NCBI RefSeq assembly: GCF_016680995.1
Contig: NZ_JAEQMG010000122.1
Location: 1 to 14,144, forward strand
Source: Ruminococcus difficilis
Lineage (GTDB): Bacteria; Bacillota_A; Clostridia; Oscillospirales; Acutalibacteraceae
DNA length: 14,144 nt
Direction: 5' to 3'
In this document: piece by piece, positions 6,749 through 14,135 of the stretch
Layout: each line of letters opens with the position of its first letter
How positions within the stretch are numbered: position 1 is the first letter of the stretch
Notes under the pieces: generated by a model
What the model was told of the DNA's origin: nothing
Seen by the model: the letters and a program-made list of their open reading frames with translations, nothing else
Databases searched by the model: none
Made by a program: the position numbers and the translations under genes

Positions 6749-7453
6749 TTATAAGACCAGATCGATTTCATCTTTGTTGCTGTCAGAATAAACATAATGA
6801 CCCATTCTGGGCTTTTCTTCGATTTTAGGAGCGGGGAGAATGAGTCCCAGCGCTGTGCCGGCGAAGCCGCCGCAGAATAAAACTCTGCCGAGTAAGGTTA
6901 GCCTTACGCCCAGATCGATCAGCATATGATATTTGAGGATCAAAACTACTTCGAGTATCAGGGATACTATAAACAAGATGATCACTATGACCATCATAAC
7001 GGTCACGGGAGTGCGCGTGGCGTTCGGCTTTCGGTTTGTTTTTAAGATCAGATAGCCGATTGTCAGCATAATCGTAGCAAGCTGCGACATTAGGAATACC
7101 GCAAAGTACATCTTACCGGGCGTTCCGCCGGTATTCAGAAAGTCGATAATGACAGGCGCGTTAAACAGCCTTGTGACGACCAGGCCCAGAAATCCGGACA
7201 CAAGCAGTATGGAACGCAGCGTTCTGACTGCGTAGGTATCGGAGAACACCAGGAATGACGCAAGGGAGATGAGGAAGTAGATGGCGACTCCGATCAGTCT
7301 GCCGACTCTGTTGACATCTATCATAAAAGACAGAAAAGTCTGGTAGGCGGCAAACAGCAGAAATGAGAAAGCGGTCAGTATTCTGATCGTGTTCTGGAAT
7401 TTCAGGTTGTGAAAAATAGTATTATTCTTTGTTTCGTTCATGTTTTCGTTCAT
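6749..7453 (-). CDS. Six-helix integral membrane protein, function unknown
   Basis: I do not recognise the family of this 234-residue protein. Six hydrophobic segments are visible at about residues 20-45, 52-70, 79-97, 114-136, 150-173 and 181-208. A short hydrophilic, Asn-rich N-terminus and a 25-residue charged tail ending in DEIDLVL flank them. No ATP-binding, protease (CPBP-type or rhomboid) or transporter motif was found. The ATG at 7453 follows GAAGGA six bases upstream; another in-frame ATG lies four codons downstream. It starts only 3 bp after the peptidase-nucleotidyltransferase gene, so the two are probably translationally coupled. By context it may help export or anchor the operon's products, but nothing in the sequence proves this. 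Confidence 0.8.
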   Translation of the reverse strand: MNENMNETKNNTIFHNLKFQNTIRILTAFSFLLFAAYQTFLSFMIDVNRVGRLIGVAIYFLISLASFLVFSDTYAVRTLRSILLVSGFLGLVVTRLFNAPVIIDFLNTGGTPGKMYFAVFLMSQLATIMLTIGYLILKTNRKPNATRTPVTVMMVIVIILFIVSLILEVVLILKYHMLIDLGVRLTLLGRVLFCGGFAGTALGLILPAPKIEEKPRMGHYVYSDSNKDEIDLVL

Positions 7454-7456
7454 ATT

Positions 7457-8914
7457 CTATCCTTCTTTTTTAAAGCTTTTGACTCTGTATAATTCGCGCA
7501 GTATTCCTTTTGGGTGCGTGACTGCGCCCTTGAGCGGGCGGTAGATCAACAGCAGCGGATATAGCGCTTTATGCTTAGCAAAAAAGGGATACTGCTTTTG
7601 CAAAGAGTCTCCGGAGAGGAAAAAGCGTTTTTTCAGATAACGCAGCTTTGAAGCCTTGCTGTCATCGTTGTTTAGATTTTTGACCAGCTGATTGTGCTCA
7701 AGCGTTTCATATTTACCTTTATATCCCGACATAATCAGGTAAACAAAGTCCTTTTGATCCTCTTCATCCGGCTCGCCGACGGTGAAGAGACTCTGTGACA
7801 TGCGGCGTATCTTTCTCTCAAAATCGGCGATCTTGAGCTTTTGGAGCTCTGCGTCGAGGTATTCGCGATCTAAGTTGGGGTGGGCACGCCGGAAAACATA
7901 GATATCAAGCAACGAGCGCAGACCGGAGCCCGCGTGGGTATAGTGCTTGTACAGGTGGCAGAGGATATAGAGGTAAAAGTCCTCGTCCGTCATTTTAAGG
8001 CCGTATTCACTCCCCGGCAGGGGAAGGAGCTTTTCACGGATATGTTTGTAGTACCTGTCCTGATGGGGGAGCACATCCTTATCAAACAACGAATGATGCA
8101 TTTCAAACTCGAGCGTCGGGGGCTTAGAATAGACGTCGTGGTTAAACCTACCGTACATCTCACAGGTATAGCCTAAGCGCTCCATGATCTGTCTGACATC
8201 GGGCATCTTTGTGTTGTCGACCAGAATATCGTTGTCGCTCATTTCGCGCATGGCGGATTTCGGATAATCGTTCTTGAGCAAAATACCCTTCAGGGGCAAA
8301 TACCAGATCCCCGCTTTCTCAAGCTCCCGCGTAATAGTCGCGCGTTCTATTTCAAAGAGCGTCAGCTTGCGGATGGCTTTCTTCTGAGCTTGGTTGAAGG
8401 CGGAGGGGAGAGGGATGGTTTTCTCGAGAGCGTAGGAGACGGCAGCGGTGAGCATATGCTCGCGGGATAGGCGGTATATCTCCGCCATATCCATGCCTTT
8501 GACCCTATCCGGGTCAGGGGTCTCTTCGTTTACGGCGCAGGAGAGCAGATAGATCAGTTCCTTTGCGATCCGTATGGTGTACTCCTCCACGGTCTCAACG
8601 GGATATGTCCTACCGTTGCGGACGATGCCGGTCAGTACGCCGATGATATGACGGTCGGTGATCCCTTTTTCAGCTATCGCGCGGTTATCGCCCTTCATCG
8701 TGTATTTGCCGTTCTTAAGAGCGACGATACGGTGCATGATATACTGACCGCTATCCCGCTTATAGAGCGGGACGTCGCCGACCTTCAGCGGTTCTGTGAC
8801 GGCGTTAATCACCAGCAGATCACCCTCGCGGATGATGGGAAACATGCTGTCGCCGACATTTGTATAAACCAGTCTGCCCTGCTCGGCGATGACGTCCTCG
8901 AACTTTTTATTCAT
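7457..8914 (-). CDS. S24/S26 signal-peptidase-like domain fused to a nucleotidyltransferase domain
   Basis: The 485-residue protein combines two domains. Residues about 15-115 resemble S24/S26 serine peptidases, closest in pattern to the SipW/ER-type signal peptidase: S23 in GDSMFP, H61 in MHRIV (in place of the usual Lys) and D76 in KGDNR. No transmembrane helix accompanies it, so it should act in the cytoplasm. Residues about 135-480 resemble the uncharacterised nucleotidyltransferase family NTP_transf_5: LPLKGILL is followed by a metal-binding-type pair, D227 and D229, in SDNDILV. Members of that family occur beside PqqD-like genes and in some Firmicute lasso-peptide clusters. The start overlaps the PqqD-like gene by 8 bp (ATGAATAA). 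A plausible role is cleavage and/or nucleotidyl- or sugar-type modification of the small peptide encoded upstream; neither activity is demonstrated. Confidence 0.85.
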   Translation of the reverse strand: MNKKFEDVIAEQGRLVYTNVGDSMFPIIREGDLLVINAVTEPLKVGDVPLYKRDSGQYIMHRIVALKNGKYTMKGDNRAIAEKGITDRHIIGVLTGIVRNGRTYPVETVEEYTIRIAKELIYLLSCAVNEETPDPDRVKGMDMAEIYRLSREHMLTAAVSYALEKTIPLPSAFNQAQKKAIRKLTLFEIERATITRELEKAGIWYLPLKGILLKNDYPKSAMREMSDNDILVDNTKMPDVRQIMERLGYTCEMYGRFNHDVYSKPPTLEFEMHHSLFDKDVLPHQDRYYKHIREKLLPLPGSEYGLKMTDEDFYLYILCHLYKHYTHAGSGLRSLLDIYVFRRAHPNLDREYLDAELQKLKIADFERKIRRMSQSLFTVGEPDEEDQKDFVYLIMSGYKGKYETLEHNQLVKNLNNDDSKASKLRYLKKRFFLSGDSLQKQYPFFAKHKALYPLLLIYRPLKGAVTHPKGILRELYRVKSFKKEG

Positions 8915-9167
8915 CTATCGCGCCTATTTCTTTCAGACGAGTTATCGCTGCGGCTACATCGGCGCGGATAACCTCTCTGTCGCCGTCAAAGCGCTCGCAG
9001 AGGACGTCGACGATCTCTTCTTCGGTGACGTCGCGGGTCAGACACTCGGCAATCACCGAGAGGGTCTTGTTACCTTGTATCAAGCCGTGGAACTCGGTAC
9101 CGGCGACGGGGACGATTACCGCCTGGCCGTCGATCTGATGGGGGATAAAGCATTCGTTTAATTTCAT
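8907..9167 (-). CDS. PqqD-like protein (RiPP recognition element fold)
   Basis: The 86-residue protein matches the PqqD layout: a short beta-rich N-terminus with an N-x-T-L/I core (GNKTLSVIAECL), then VTEEEIVDVLCERF and a C-terminal helix ending in LKEIGAIDE. Stand-alone PqqD-like proteins bind the leader of a ribosomally made peptide and present it to modifying enzymes. They also occur beside nucleotidyltransferase and kinase genes in other settings. AAGGAAG, seven bases before the ATG at 9167, supports the start. The gene lies 192 bp after the small peptide gene, separated by two hairpins, and its stop overlaps the next start by 8 bp, so PqqD-like and peptidase-nucleotidyltransferase are likely made in fixed ratio. 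The family call is firm from pattern; its partner is inferred from position. Confidence 0.86.
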   Translation of the reverse strand: MKLNECFIPHQIDGQAVIVPVAGTEFHGLIQGNKTLSVIAECLTRDVTEEEIVDVLCERFDGDREVIRADVAAAITRLKEIGAIDE

Positions 9168-9190
9168 TAATACACTTCCTTGACGCTGAC

Positions 9191-9231
9191 ATTCAATAAA
9201 AACTCAATAATCGTTTGAGTTTTTATTGAAT
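9191..9231 (-). promoter_or_regulatory. Perfect 17-bp A/T-rich hairpin before the PqqD-like gene
   Basis: Positions 9191-9207 are the exact reverse complement of 9215-9231, with a 7-base loop (TAATCGT). No T tract follows on either strand. It sits in the 192-bp gap between peptide and PqqD-like genes, 24 bp before the latter's start. It could be an attenuator, a processing or stability hairpin, or a protein-binding operator. Confidence 0.7.
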
Positions 9232-9257
9232 ACCGGCATAGCTGTCGATACATTTTC

Positions 9258-9298
9258 TGCGCCGCCGTTCTGAGTAAAGCGCTCAAAACGGCGGCGCA
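9258..9298 (-). promoter_or_regulatory. GC-rich hairpin after the small peptide gene
   Basis: TGCGCCGCCGTT (9258-9269) pairs perfectly with AACGGCGGCGCA (9287-9298); TGAG/CTCA extends the stem after one mismatch, leaving a 7-base loop. Leftward it is followed by GAAAATG rather than a T run. Its place 61 bp past the peptide stop suggests partial termination or 3'-end protection, giving more peptide than enzyme. Confidence 0.7.
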
Positions 9299-9359
9299 TT
9301 ATTCGTTATTCTTTACGGAACAACATTTGTTCAGCGATCAAATTCGCTTCGCAGTAGGA

Positions 9360-9518
9360 TTAGAATCCCAGCGGGAGGCCGAGGCCATGCTCAAATCTTC
9401 CCATATGAGTGGAATGCTGGATCGGTACGGGAGGCTCCTCACCGGAAGTGGTGATGATATCCTCTGCATCGAACTGAGTCACGTCTATAACCAGACGCTC
9501 GTAAGTCTCTTTATTCAT
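9360..9518 (-). CDS. Small peptide, RiPP-precursor-like (52 residues)
   Basis: This short ORF encodes 52 residues. The N-terminal part, from MNKETYERLVIDVTQF to DAEDIITTSG (residue 26), looks like a leader: charged, with an aliphatic LVIDV patch of the kind PqqD-like domains bind. From memory, D-x-I/V-ITTSG-type motifs recur in short clostridial peptides, but I could not check this. The C-terminal half (27-52) is a different sort of sequence: EEPPVPI, three His, one Met, then Gly/Leu-rich GLGLPLGF, with no Cys and few charges. The start lies 24 bp after the stop of the 1321-residue protein gene; AAAGGAAA upstream is a somewhat distant ribosome binding site. Genes for a PqqD-like protein and a soluble peptidase follow directly, supporting a processed peptide. 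No hydrophobic signal sequence is present. Function and modification are unknown. Confidence 0.75.
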   Translation of the reverse strand: MNKETYERLVIDVTQFDAEDIITTSGEEPPVPIQHSTHMGRFEHGLGLPLGF

Positions 9519-9542
9519 AGTTTATCATTTCCTTTCCGATAA

Positions 9543-12500
9543 TTAACCGAAGTAAGCGTTAGCCGCCTGGTTGTACAGGTACAGAGCCTTCGCTAGATTC
9601 TTGGCGTTTGCATCCATGTCGCTATCCAGTACTGCCGCAGCGTAATCGAGGACAGAATACTTGAACGACCGGCCTTCGATGCTGAAGGTATAGAGCGTAT
9701 CGAGCTGGCTGGCAGCGATATCCGTATGCTCAACATACTGGATGAATCCGCAATCCTCAGTCCTCTTAGCGCCGTCGTAAAGCCTTCCGCTTTCATTTAC
9801 ATCATCAAAGTAATGTCTGATGGTGTTGCCGTCGAGGAAGATCACGCTGGTGGTGTACCACGCGCCGCCGATATCCGAGCCGATTTGCTTCAGCTCGTTG
9901 ATGGAAGCGCCGGTCGTGCCGTTCGCAGTCTCGACTGCGCCGATGATCTTAGCGCTGGTGACGTTATTCATCTCGTTTGCGATAGCAGTAAGATCAGCTG
10001 CAGAGAGACCGGCGTTAGCAAGCTTTTCGGGCTTGTCTACGAGCTGGCTCTCAAATACCTTCTGAGCCATAGCGCCGTAGTTGAGCATTTCCTTGACCAG
10101 AGTCTTGACGGTCTCGGACTGGCTCTCATCGGCGAGGATGGTCTCGCCATATTCCTTGACGCTGAATGTGCCGATCTCATCGAGCGTATCGTCGTTGACG
10201 GTGACTGTAGCGGTGATGGTGTTAGCCATCTGAGCCGCGTTGACCGGAACAGAAGCTCTGATATAGCCATTGCCATCAACGTTGGCAGGCGACAGATTAA
10301 CTGTATAGGTGTCATTGCCGTACTGCTTGCCATGCGTCACCTCTGCGGTGTCCCAAGTGAAGGTCGCCGAAGCGTTGTTGTTCGCCTCACCAAAGCCGGG
10401 GATCGCCTCGGAGTTGATATAGACGTTCATGGTGATCGTGCCGCCGACAGATACACTGTAACCGGCGAAGAGGTCCTGAACCTTAGCGAGAGTGCTGGTG
10501 CCGTTGCCGTTGGATACCCACTCGAAGCCTTCGGGAGCTTCCTTAGTGAAGTTATCAGCCTTGGTGACCTTGTTATCTTTGCCGACCAGAGCCTGAGCAG
10601 AAGCATCGACTACGATATTGCCGGTCATTTTGCCGCTCTCGAGGGTCAGGGAGAAGCCATCCTTAGCCTGTCCACTGGAAGCAGAAATCTCTACGTCGCC
10701 TTTGATCTCGCTTTCGCCCTTAACGGTAACGTGTACGGACGGATAGCTGGAGAAGCGGCAAACGTCGAACGCAAAGCCGCCTGCGGGGTTCGCGTTGATG
10801 GTGGTGCCGTCGATGACGATATTGCCGTTGTTGTTGGACAGTGTGTAGCCCTGAGTATAGTTCGGGTTGTTCAGGGTCAGGGTCATGCCCTCCAGCGTCA
10901 GATCGCTGTAGTTCTGAACCAGAATCTTCGCCTTTGCAGAGGTGATGGTACCGTTCTTGAAAGTGACCTTGTTGTTCTTCAGAAGCTGGAAGCCATTGGT
11001 CTCGGTGCCGGTGGAACCGACAGTCTCGCCGTCTACGGTGTAGGTGTGACCAGCGAAGTCAACGGTCAGACCGTTAGCAAACTTGCCGGCGGGAGTAACC
11101 TTGATACCGTTGCCTGCGCAATCAGCCAGCAGGGTGATAGTGTTGCCGTCCTGAGCCGCCGCGAACGCGTCAGCGAGGGTCTCGTACTTGGTGTTGCCGA
11201 TCTTAGCAACATAGGGGATCGGAGCCAGCGTGCTGGTGCCGTTGCCGTTGTCTACCCATCTGTAGTCCTCGGGAGCAGCCTGAGTGAAGGTGTCAGCCTT
11301 GGTGACGTTTGCTGTGCTCGCAGTGTCGTTAATTGCAGCCTTGGCATTTTCATCGAGATTGATCTTGCCGTTCAGTTCGCCGCCATTGAGTTTCAGTGAG
11401 AAAGCCTTTTTGTTATTGTCATCGGAAACATTAATGTCGCCGTTGATAGTGCTTTCGCCCTCAACGGTTACGTCGATTGACGGATAGCTCGAGAATGTGC
11501 CGACTGTGAGCGCAGCAGCGCCAACCTCAGCGGGATCGTCATAACCTGCCCAAGTGAAGTCAGGCGCAGAAATTGTGGAATCCTTGATAACGGTTTTGCC
11601 GTTGCAAGTAGATACCGTGATCTGATTATAGTATCGACCTACCATGCTGACAGTCATGTTTTCCAGAGTCAGGTCGCTGTAGTTCTGGATCATTCTCTGA
11701 AGATCAGTATTTTCATTGGAGTTGCCGGTGATGGTACCGCCCTTGAAGGTGATCTTGTTGTCCTTGAGAAGCTGGAAGCCGATGGTCTCGGTGCCGGTAG
11801 AGCCGACAGGAGTACCGCTTACGGTGTAGGTGTGACCAGCGAAGTCAACGGTCAGACCGGTAGCAAACTTGCCCTGAGGCGCTTTGATACCGTTGCCTGC
11901 GCAATCAGTCAGAACAGTGATGGTGTCGCCGTCCTGAGCTGCAGCGAACGCAGCCTCGAGGGTCTCGTACTTATTGTCGCCGATCTTAGCAACATAGGGG
12001 ATCGGAGCGAGAGTGCTGGTGCCGTCGCTGTTGTCTACCCACTTGAAGCCTGCGGGAGCAGTCTGGGTGAAGGTATCAGCCTTGGTGACCTTGTTATTAT
12101 CGCCGACAAGAGCCTGAGCAGAAGCGTCGACTACGATATCGCCGGTCATGCTGCCGCTCTCGAGGGTCAGGGAGAAGCCTTCCTTCGCTTCGCCCTTAGA
12201 AGCAGAAATCTCTACGTCGCCGTTGATCTGGCTGTTGCCGGTAACGGTAACGTGTACGGACGGATAGCTGGAATAACGGCAAACGTCAAATGCATAGTTG
12301 CCGGTGCCCTCTTTAGCAATAATGGTGGAGTTATTGATAACAACATTGCCGTTGTTGTTGGACAGGGTGTATCTGCCGCTGCCAACAAGGTTACTGCCAT
12401 CGAGAGTCATGCCGTCCAGAGTCAAATTGCTGTAGTTCTGAACAAGCATCTTTGCTACTTCAGAATAGATAGTACCGTTCTGGAAGGTGACCTTGTTGTC

Positions 12501-13508
12501 TTTCAGGAGCTGGAACGCCTGGGTCTCTGTACCGGTGGAACCGACAGTGTTAGCGTCTACGGTGTAGGTGTGACCATTGAAGTCAACGGTCAGACCTTTG
12601 TCAGCAAACTTGCCGGCGGGAGTAACCTTGATACCATTGCCGGTGCTGTCAGCCAGAACAGTGATGGTGTCGCCATCAACTGCCGCCGCGAACGCGTCAG
12701 CGAGGGTCTCGTACTTGGTCTCGCCGATCTGAGCAACATAAGTCGCAGGGGCACGGAAATTGTTAGCAAATACTTTGCCGTCTACCCAGCCGTCGGCTTG
12801 ATTGCCGCTGCCGTCAGGACGGAAGTAAATGTCATAGGTGCCGGCATCATTGAGCGTGAAGTTATTAGTGGGAGCCTCCCACGCGCCATTTTTCACGACC
12901 TTGAACTCTGTGTTGGCATCGGCTGCAAAGTCCAGCAGCATGTACTCGGCGTCGTTGCCGGGGTTCTTAGTGAGCTCATAGGTAGTGTCAGCGGTATTCC
13001 ACCCATTCATTGTGCCGACAAGGGCGTAGACGGGGGGAACAGCAGCAGGATCATAACCGCCGACGGTGAGTTTCACTCCATCCTGAGTATTTCCTTCTTT
13101 CGCCAGAACGACCATTTGCTTGCTCAGTTCACCGTTCTGATTGCAAAGAAAATACGTATTATCAGTTTTCGCCCATTCATATACAAAGATCCGATCACCT
13201 TGTTGGTTGACGAAACAATATCCACTGGGGTCAATATATGCAGTAAGATCGTCGTTGCATATTTCTTGAACACGTCCCTCTGAAGCATTAACGCCGTATG
13301 TGCCGCCCTTAAAAACAAGGGTTGTTGGACAATTTTCACTACAACTAACACCTGTGGAGACAGTATCGCCGACTTCAAGATTACTGAAAGTAACGCCTCC
13401 GCTATTATAGGAAGTCGCACCCGCCGAAATCGGCAGAGCAGAAAACATACCAATTACCATCAGCACAGCTAAAAGTATGCTGATGGGTCTCTTGATTGTT
13501 TTAATCAT
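9543..13508 (-). CDS. Large secreted protein with three beta-solenoid-like repeats
   Basis: The 1321-residue protein has a signal peptide (cleavage likely near residue 31, SAGA). Residues about 32-155 match nothing I know and hold four cysteines. Residues about 158-245 resemble a starch/glycan-binding beta-sandwich (YALVGTMNGWN, then TYDIYFRPDG). Three long repeats follow (256-503, 504-764, 765-1010). Each opens with a KYETL-A-AFAAA unit and a DG-x-TIT strand, then NGI, a GHTYTV strand, VGSTGTET and many short N/T/V strands typical of right-handed beta-helices of the pectate-lyase type. The last ~310 residues hold a beta domain and a helical YG-AILAD/LVKEMLNYGA-type module that I recall from other clostridial surface proteins. 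No LPxTG, SLH or dockerin was found. AAGGAGG before the ATG fixes the start. It probably acts at the surface in adhesion or glycan binding. No terminator separates it from the peptide gene 24 bp downstream. Confidence 0.88.
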   Translation of the reverse strand: MIKTIKRPISILLAVLMVIGMFSALPISAGATSYNSGGVTFSNLEVGDTVSTGVSCSENCPTTLVFKGGTYGVNASEGRVQEICNDDLTAYIDPSGYCFVNQQGDRIFVYEWAKTDNTYFLCNQNGELSKQMVVLAKEGNTQDGVKLTVGGYDPAAVPPVYALVGTMNGWNTADTTYELTKNPGNDAEYMLLDFAADANTEFKVVKNGAWEAPTNNFTLNDAGTYDIYFRPDGSGNQADGWVDGKVFANNFRAPATYVAQIGETKYETLADAFAAAVDGDTITVLADSTGNGIKVTPAGKFADKGLTVDFNGHTYTVDANTVGSTGTETQAFQLLKDNKVTFQNGTIYSEVAKMLVQNYSNLTLDGMTLDGSNLVGSGRYTLSNNNGNVVINNSTIIAKEGTGNYAFDVCRYSSYPSVHVTVTGNSQINGDVEISASKGEAKEGFSLTLESGSMTGDIVVDASAQALVGDNNKVTKADTFTQTAPAGFKWVDNSDGTSTLAPIPYVAKIGDNKYETLEAAFAAAQDGDTITVLTDCAGNGIKAPQGKFATGLTVDFAGHTYTVSGTPVGSTGTETIGFQLLKDNKITFKGGTITGNSNENTDLQRMIQNYSDLTLENMTVSMVGRYYNQITVSTCNGKTVIKDSTISAPDFTWAGYDDPAEVGAAALTVGTFSSYPSIDVTVEGESTINGDINVSDDNNKKAFSLKLNGGELNGKINLDENAKAAINDTASTANVTKADTFTQAAPEDYRWVDNGNGTSTLAPIPYVAKIGNTKYETLADAFAAAQDGNTITLLADCAGNGIKVTPAGKFANGLTVDFAGHTYTVDGETVGSTGTETNGFQLLKNNKVTFKNGTITSAKAKILVQNYSDLTLEGMTLTLNNPNYTQGYTLSNNNGNIVIDGTTINANPAGGFAFDVCRFSSYPSVHVTVKGESEIKGDVEISASSGQAKDGFSLTLESGKMTGNIVVDASAQALVGKDNKVTKADNFTKEAPEGFEWVSNGNGTSTLAKVQDLFAGYSVSVGGTITMNVYINSEAIPGFGEANNNASATFTWDTAEVTHGKQYGNDTYTVNLSPANVDGNGYIRASVPVNAAQMANTITATVTVNDDTLDEIGTFSVKEYGETILADESQSETVKTLVKEMLNYGAMAQKVFESQLVDKPEKLANAGLSAADLTAIANEMNNVTSAKIIGAVETANGTTGASINELKQIGSDIGGAWYTTSVIFLDGNTIRHYFDDVNESGRLYDGAKRTEDCGFIQYVEHTDIAASQLDTLYTFSIEGRSFKYSVLDYAAAVLDSDMDANAKNLAKALYLYNQAANAYFG
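10479..12743 (-). repeat. Three tandem ~0.74-0.78-kb coding repeats
   Basis: The units run 12743-12000, 11999-11217 and 11216-10479 (744, 783 and 738 bp). The first ~85 residues of each are nearly identical, and the DNA is also very similar, with long runs such as those coding GSTGTET and GHTYTV shared. Units 1 and 3 also share the block from YTLSNNNGN to the D-V-CR motif, while unit 2 differs there. Recombination between units could change copy number. Confidence 0.88.
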
Positions 13509-13622
13509 AATTTCCTCCTTAAATTTTTATACCTCTTTTTAAGAGTTTTTGTGCTTGCTTTGGTTTGGGTCTGTCCGCTGACCACATATTTTATTTGAAT
13601 AAAACACCGGACATTGACTTGA

Positions 13623-13679
13623 CAACGCCGCTGATGGATACGTGCCGATACCCTTTGCCAAGGGCGAGGGACGGCGTTG
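13623..13679. other. Nested inverted repeats in the leader of the leftward operon
   Basis: CAACGCCG (13623-13630) pairs with CGGCGTTG (13672-13679) and encloses an inner hairpin CCCTT/AAGGG (13651-13664). If the operon starts near 13917, this would lie in its untranslated leader, about 115 bp before the first start codon. Confidence 0.45.
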
Positions 13680-13710
13680 AAAAGCCAAACAAAACAAAAC
13701 AATATTTTTA

Positions 13711-13746
13711 TAAACTGGAAATGCGCATTTCGCGCATTTCGGTTTA
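13711..13746. other. Hairpin in the leader of the leftward operon
   Basis: GAAATGCGC (13718-13726) pairs perfectly with GCGCATTTC (13732-13740). TAAAC/GTTTA (13711-13715 and 13742-13746) extends it past a small bulge. Reading leftward, TATAAAAATATTGTTTTG follows, so a weak attenuator is possible. Confidence 0.45.
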
Positions 13747-13923
13747 ACGGAATCATACGGCGGCTGTCGGGAGGCGCCGCGAGAGAGCACCGCAGGGCAG
13801 AGCTAAGGTTGAGCTTGCCGCGTCGGAGCAATGATATTCTTCCGGATGGTGCTCCGGGTAAAGTGGAGGGTGCGTATATTCTCTATTAGAAAAAATATAC
13901 ATTCTTTTTGATATTGATAATTT

Positions 13924-13952
13924 ATTTTCGCACATTTTGCTAAAATAGTCAA
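13924..13952 (-). promoter_or_regulatory. Possible sigma-A promoter of the leftward operon
   Basis: On the - strand, TTGACT (13952-13947) is followed after 17 bases by GAAAAT (13929-13924), with TGC just upstream as an extended -10. It matches 5/6 and 4/6 of the consensus boxes. It implies a leader of about 410 bases before the ATG at 13508. No better match was seen closer to the gene. Confidence 0.35.
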
Positions 13953-14107
13953 GGGGTAACGGTGAATTTAATGGCAATTGTATAATAATTATTTAGGAAG
14001 CCGCCGATCAATTCGCTATATTATAAAATATGATACCATATATTTATATGGGAAAATTGCATATGATTGAAGGGCGAAAGGGGAGGAGAGGGGGCAGGCT
14101 TAGGCAC

Positions 14108-14135
14108 TTGCCAAAATTTTGTAATGTGGTATAAT
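14108..14135 (+). promoter_or_regulatory. Sigma-A promoter for a gene beyond the right edge
   Basis: TTGCCA (14108-14113) and a perfect TATAAT (14130-14135) are 16 bases apart, with TGG before the -10 as an extended element. It reads rightward out of the window. Confidence 0.6.

Noticed and set aside
9204..9299. A 31-codon ORF between the peptide and PqqD-like genes (- strand)
   Set aside because: It is made up of the two hairpins, has only a weak AAAGAA upstream, and its Arg/Asn-rich product resembles nothing.
9360..9518. Classic lasso-peptide precursor
   Set aside because: The C-terminal part has no Gly/Ala/Ser followed by Asp/Glu 7-9 residues later at an obvious cleavage point, and no asparagine-synthetase-like cyclase or transglutaminase-like B2 protease is in the operon. 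The transglutaminase-like protein at 2242 is secreted and far away.
10479..12743. CRISPR or intergenic repeat array
   Set aside because: The repeats are long, in frame and coding, without short direct repeats and unique spacers. No cas gene is present.
9726..13283. Long open frames on the + strand (9726-11399 and 11832-13283) opposite the 1321-residue gene
   Set aside because: They mirror the repeat structure of the true gene, lack signal sequences and good ribosome binding sites, and have repetitive antisense composition. The - strand frame has a signal peptide, an AAGGAGG site and clear domains.
13620..13650. TTGACA-like sequence on the + strand near 13618 as a promoter
   Set aside because: No acceptable -10 lies 16-18 bases downstream and no + strand gene follows. 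The mirrored TTGTCA on the - strand also lacks a -10.
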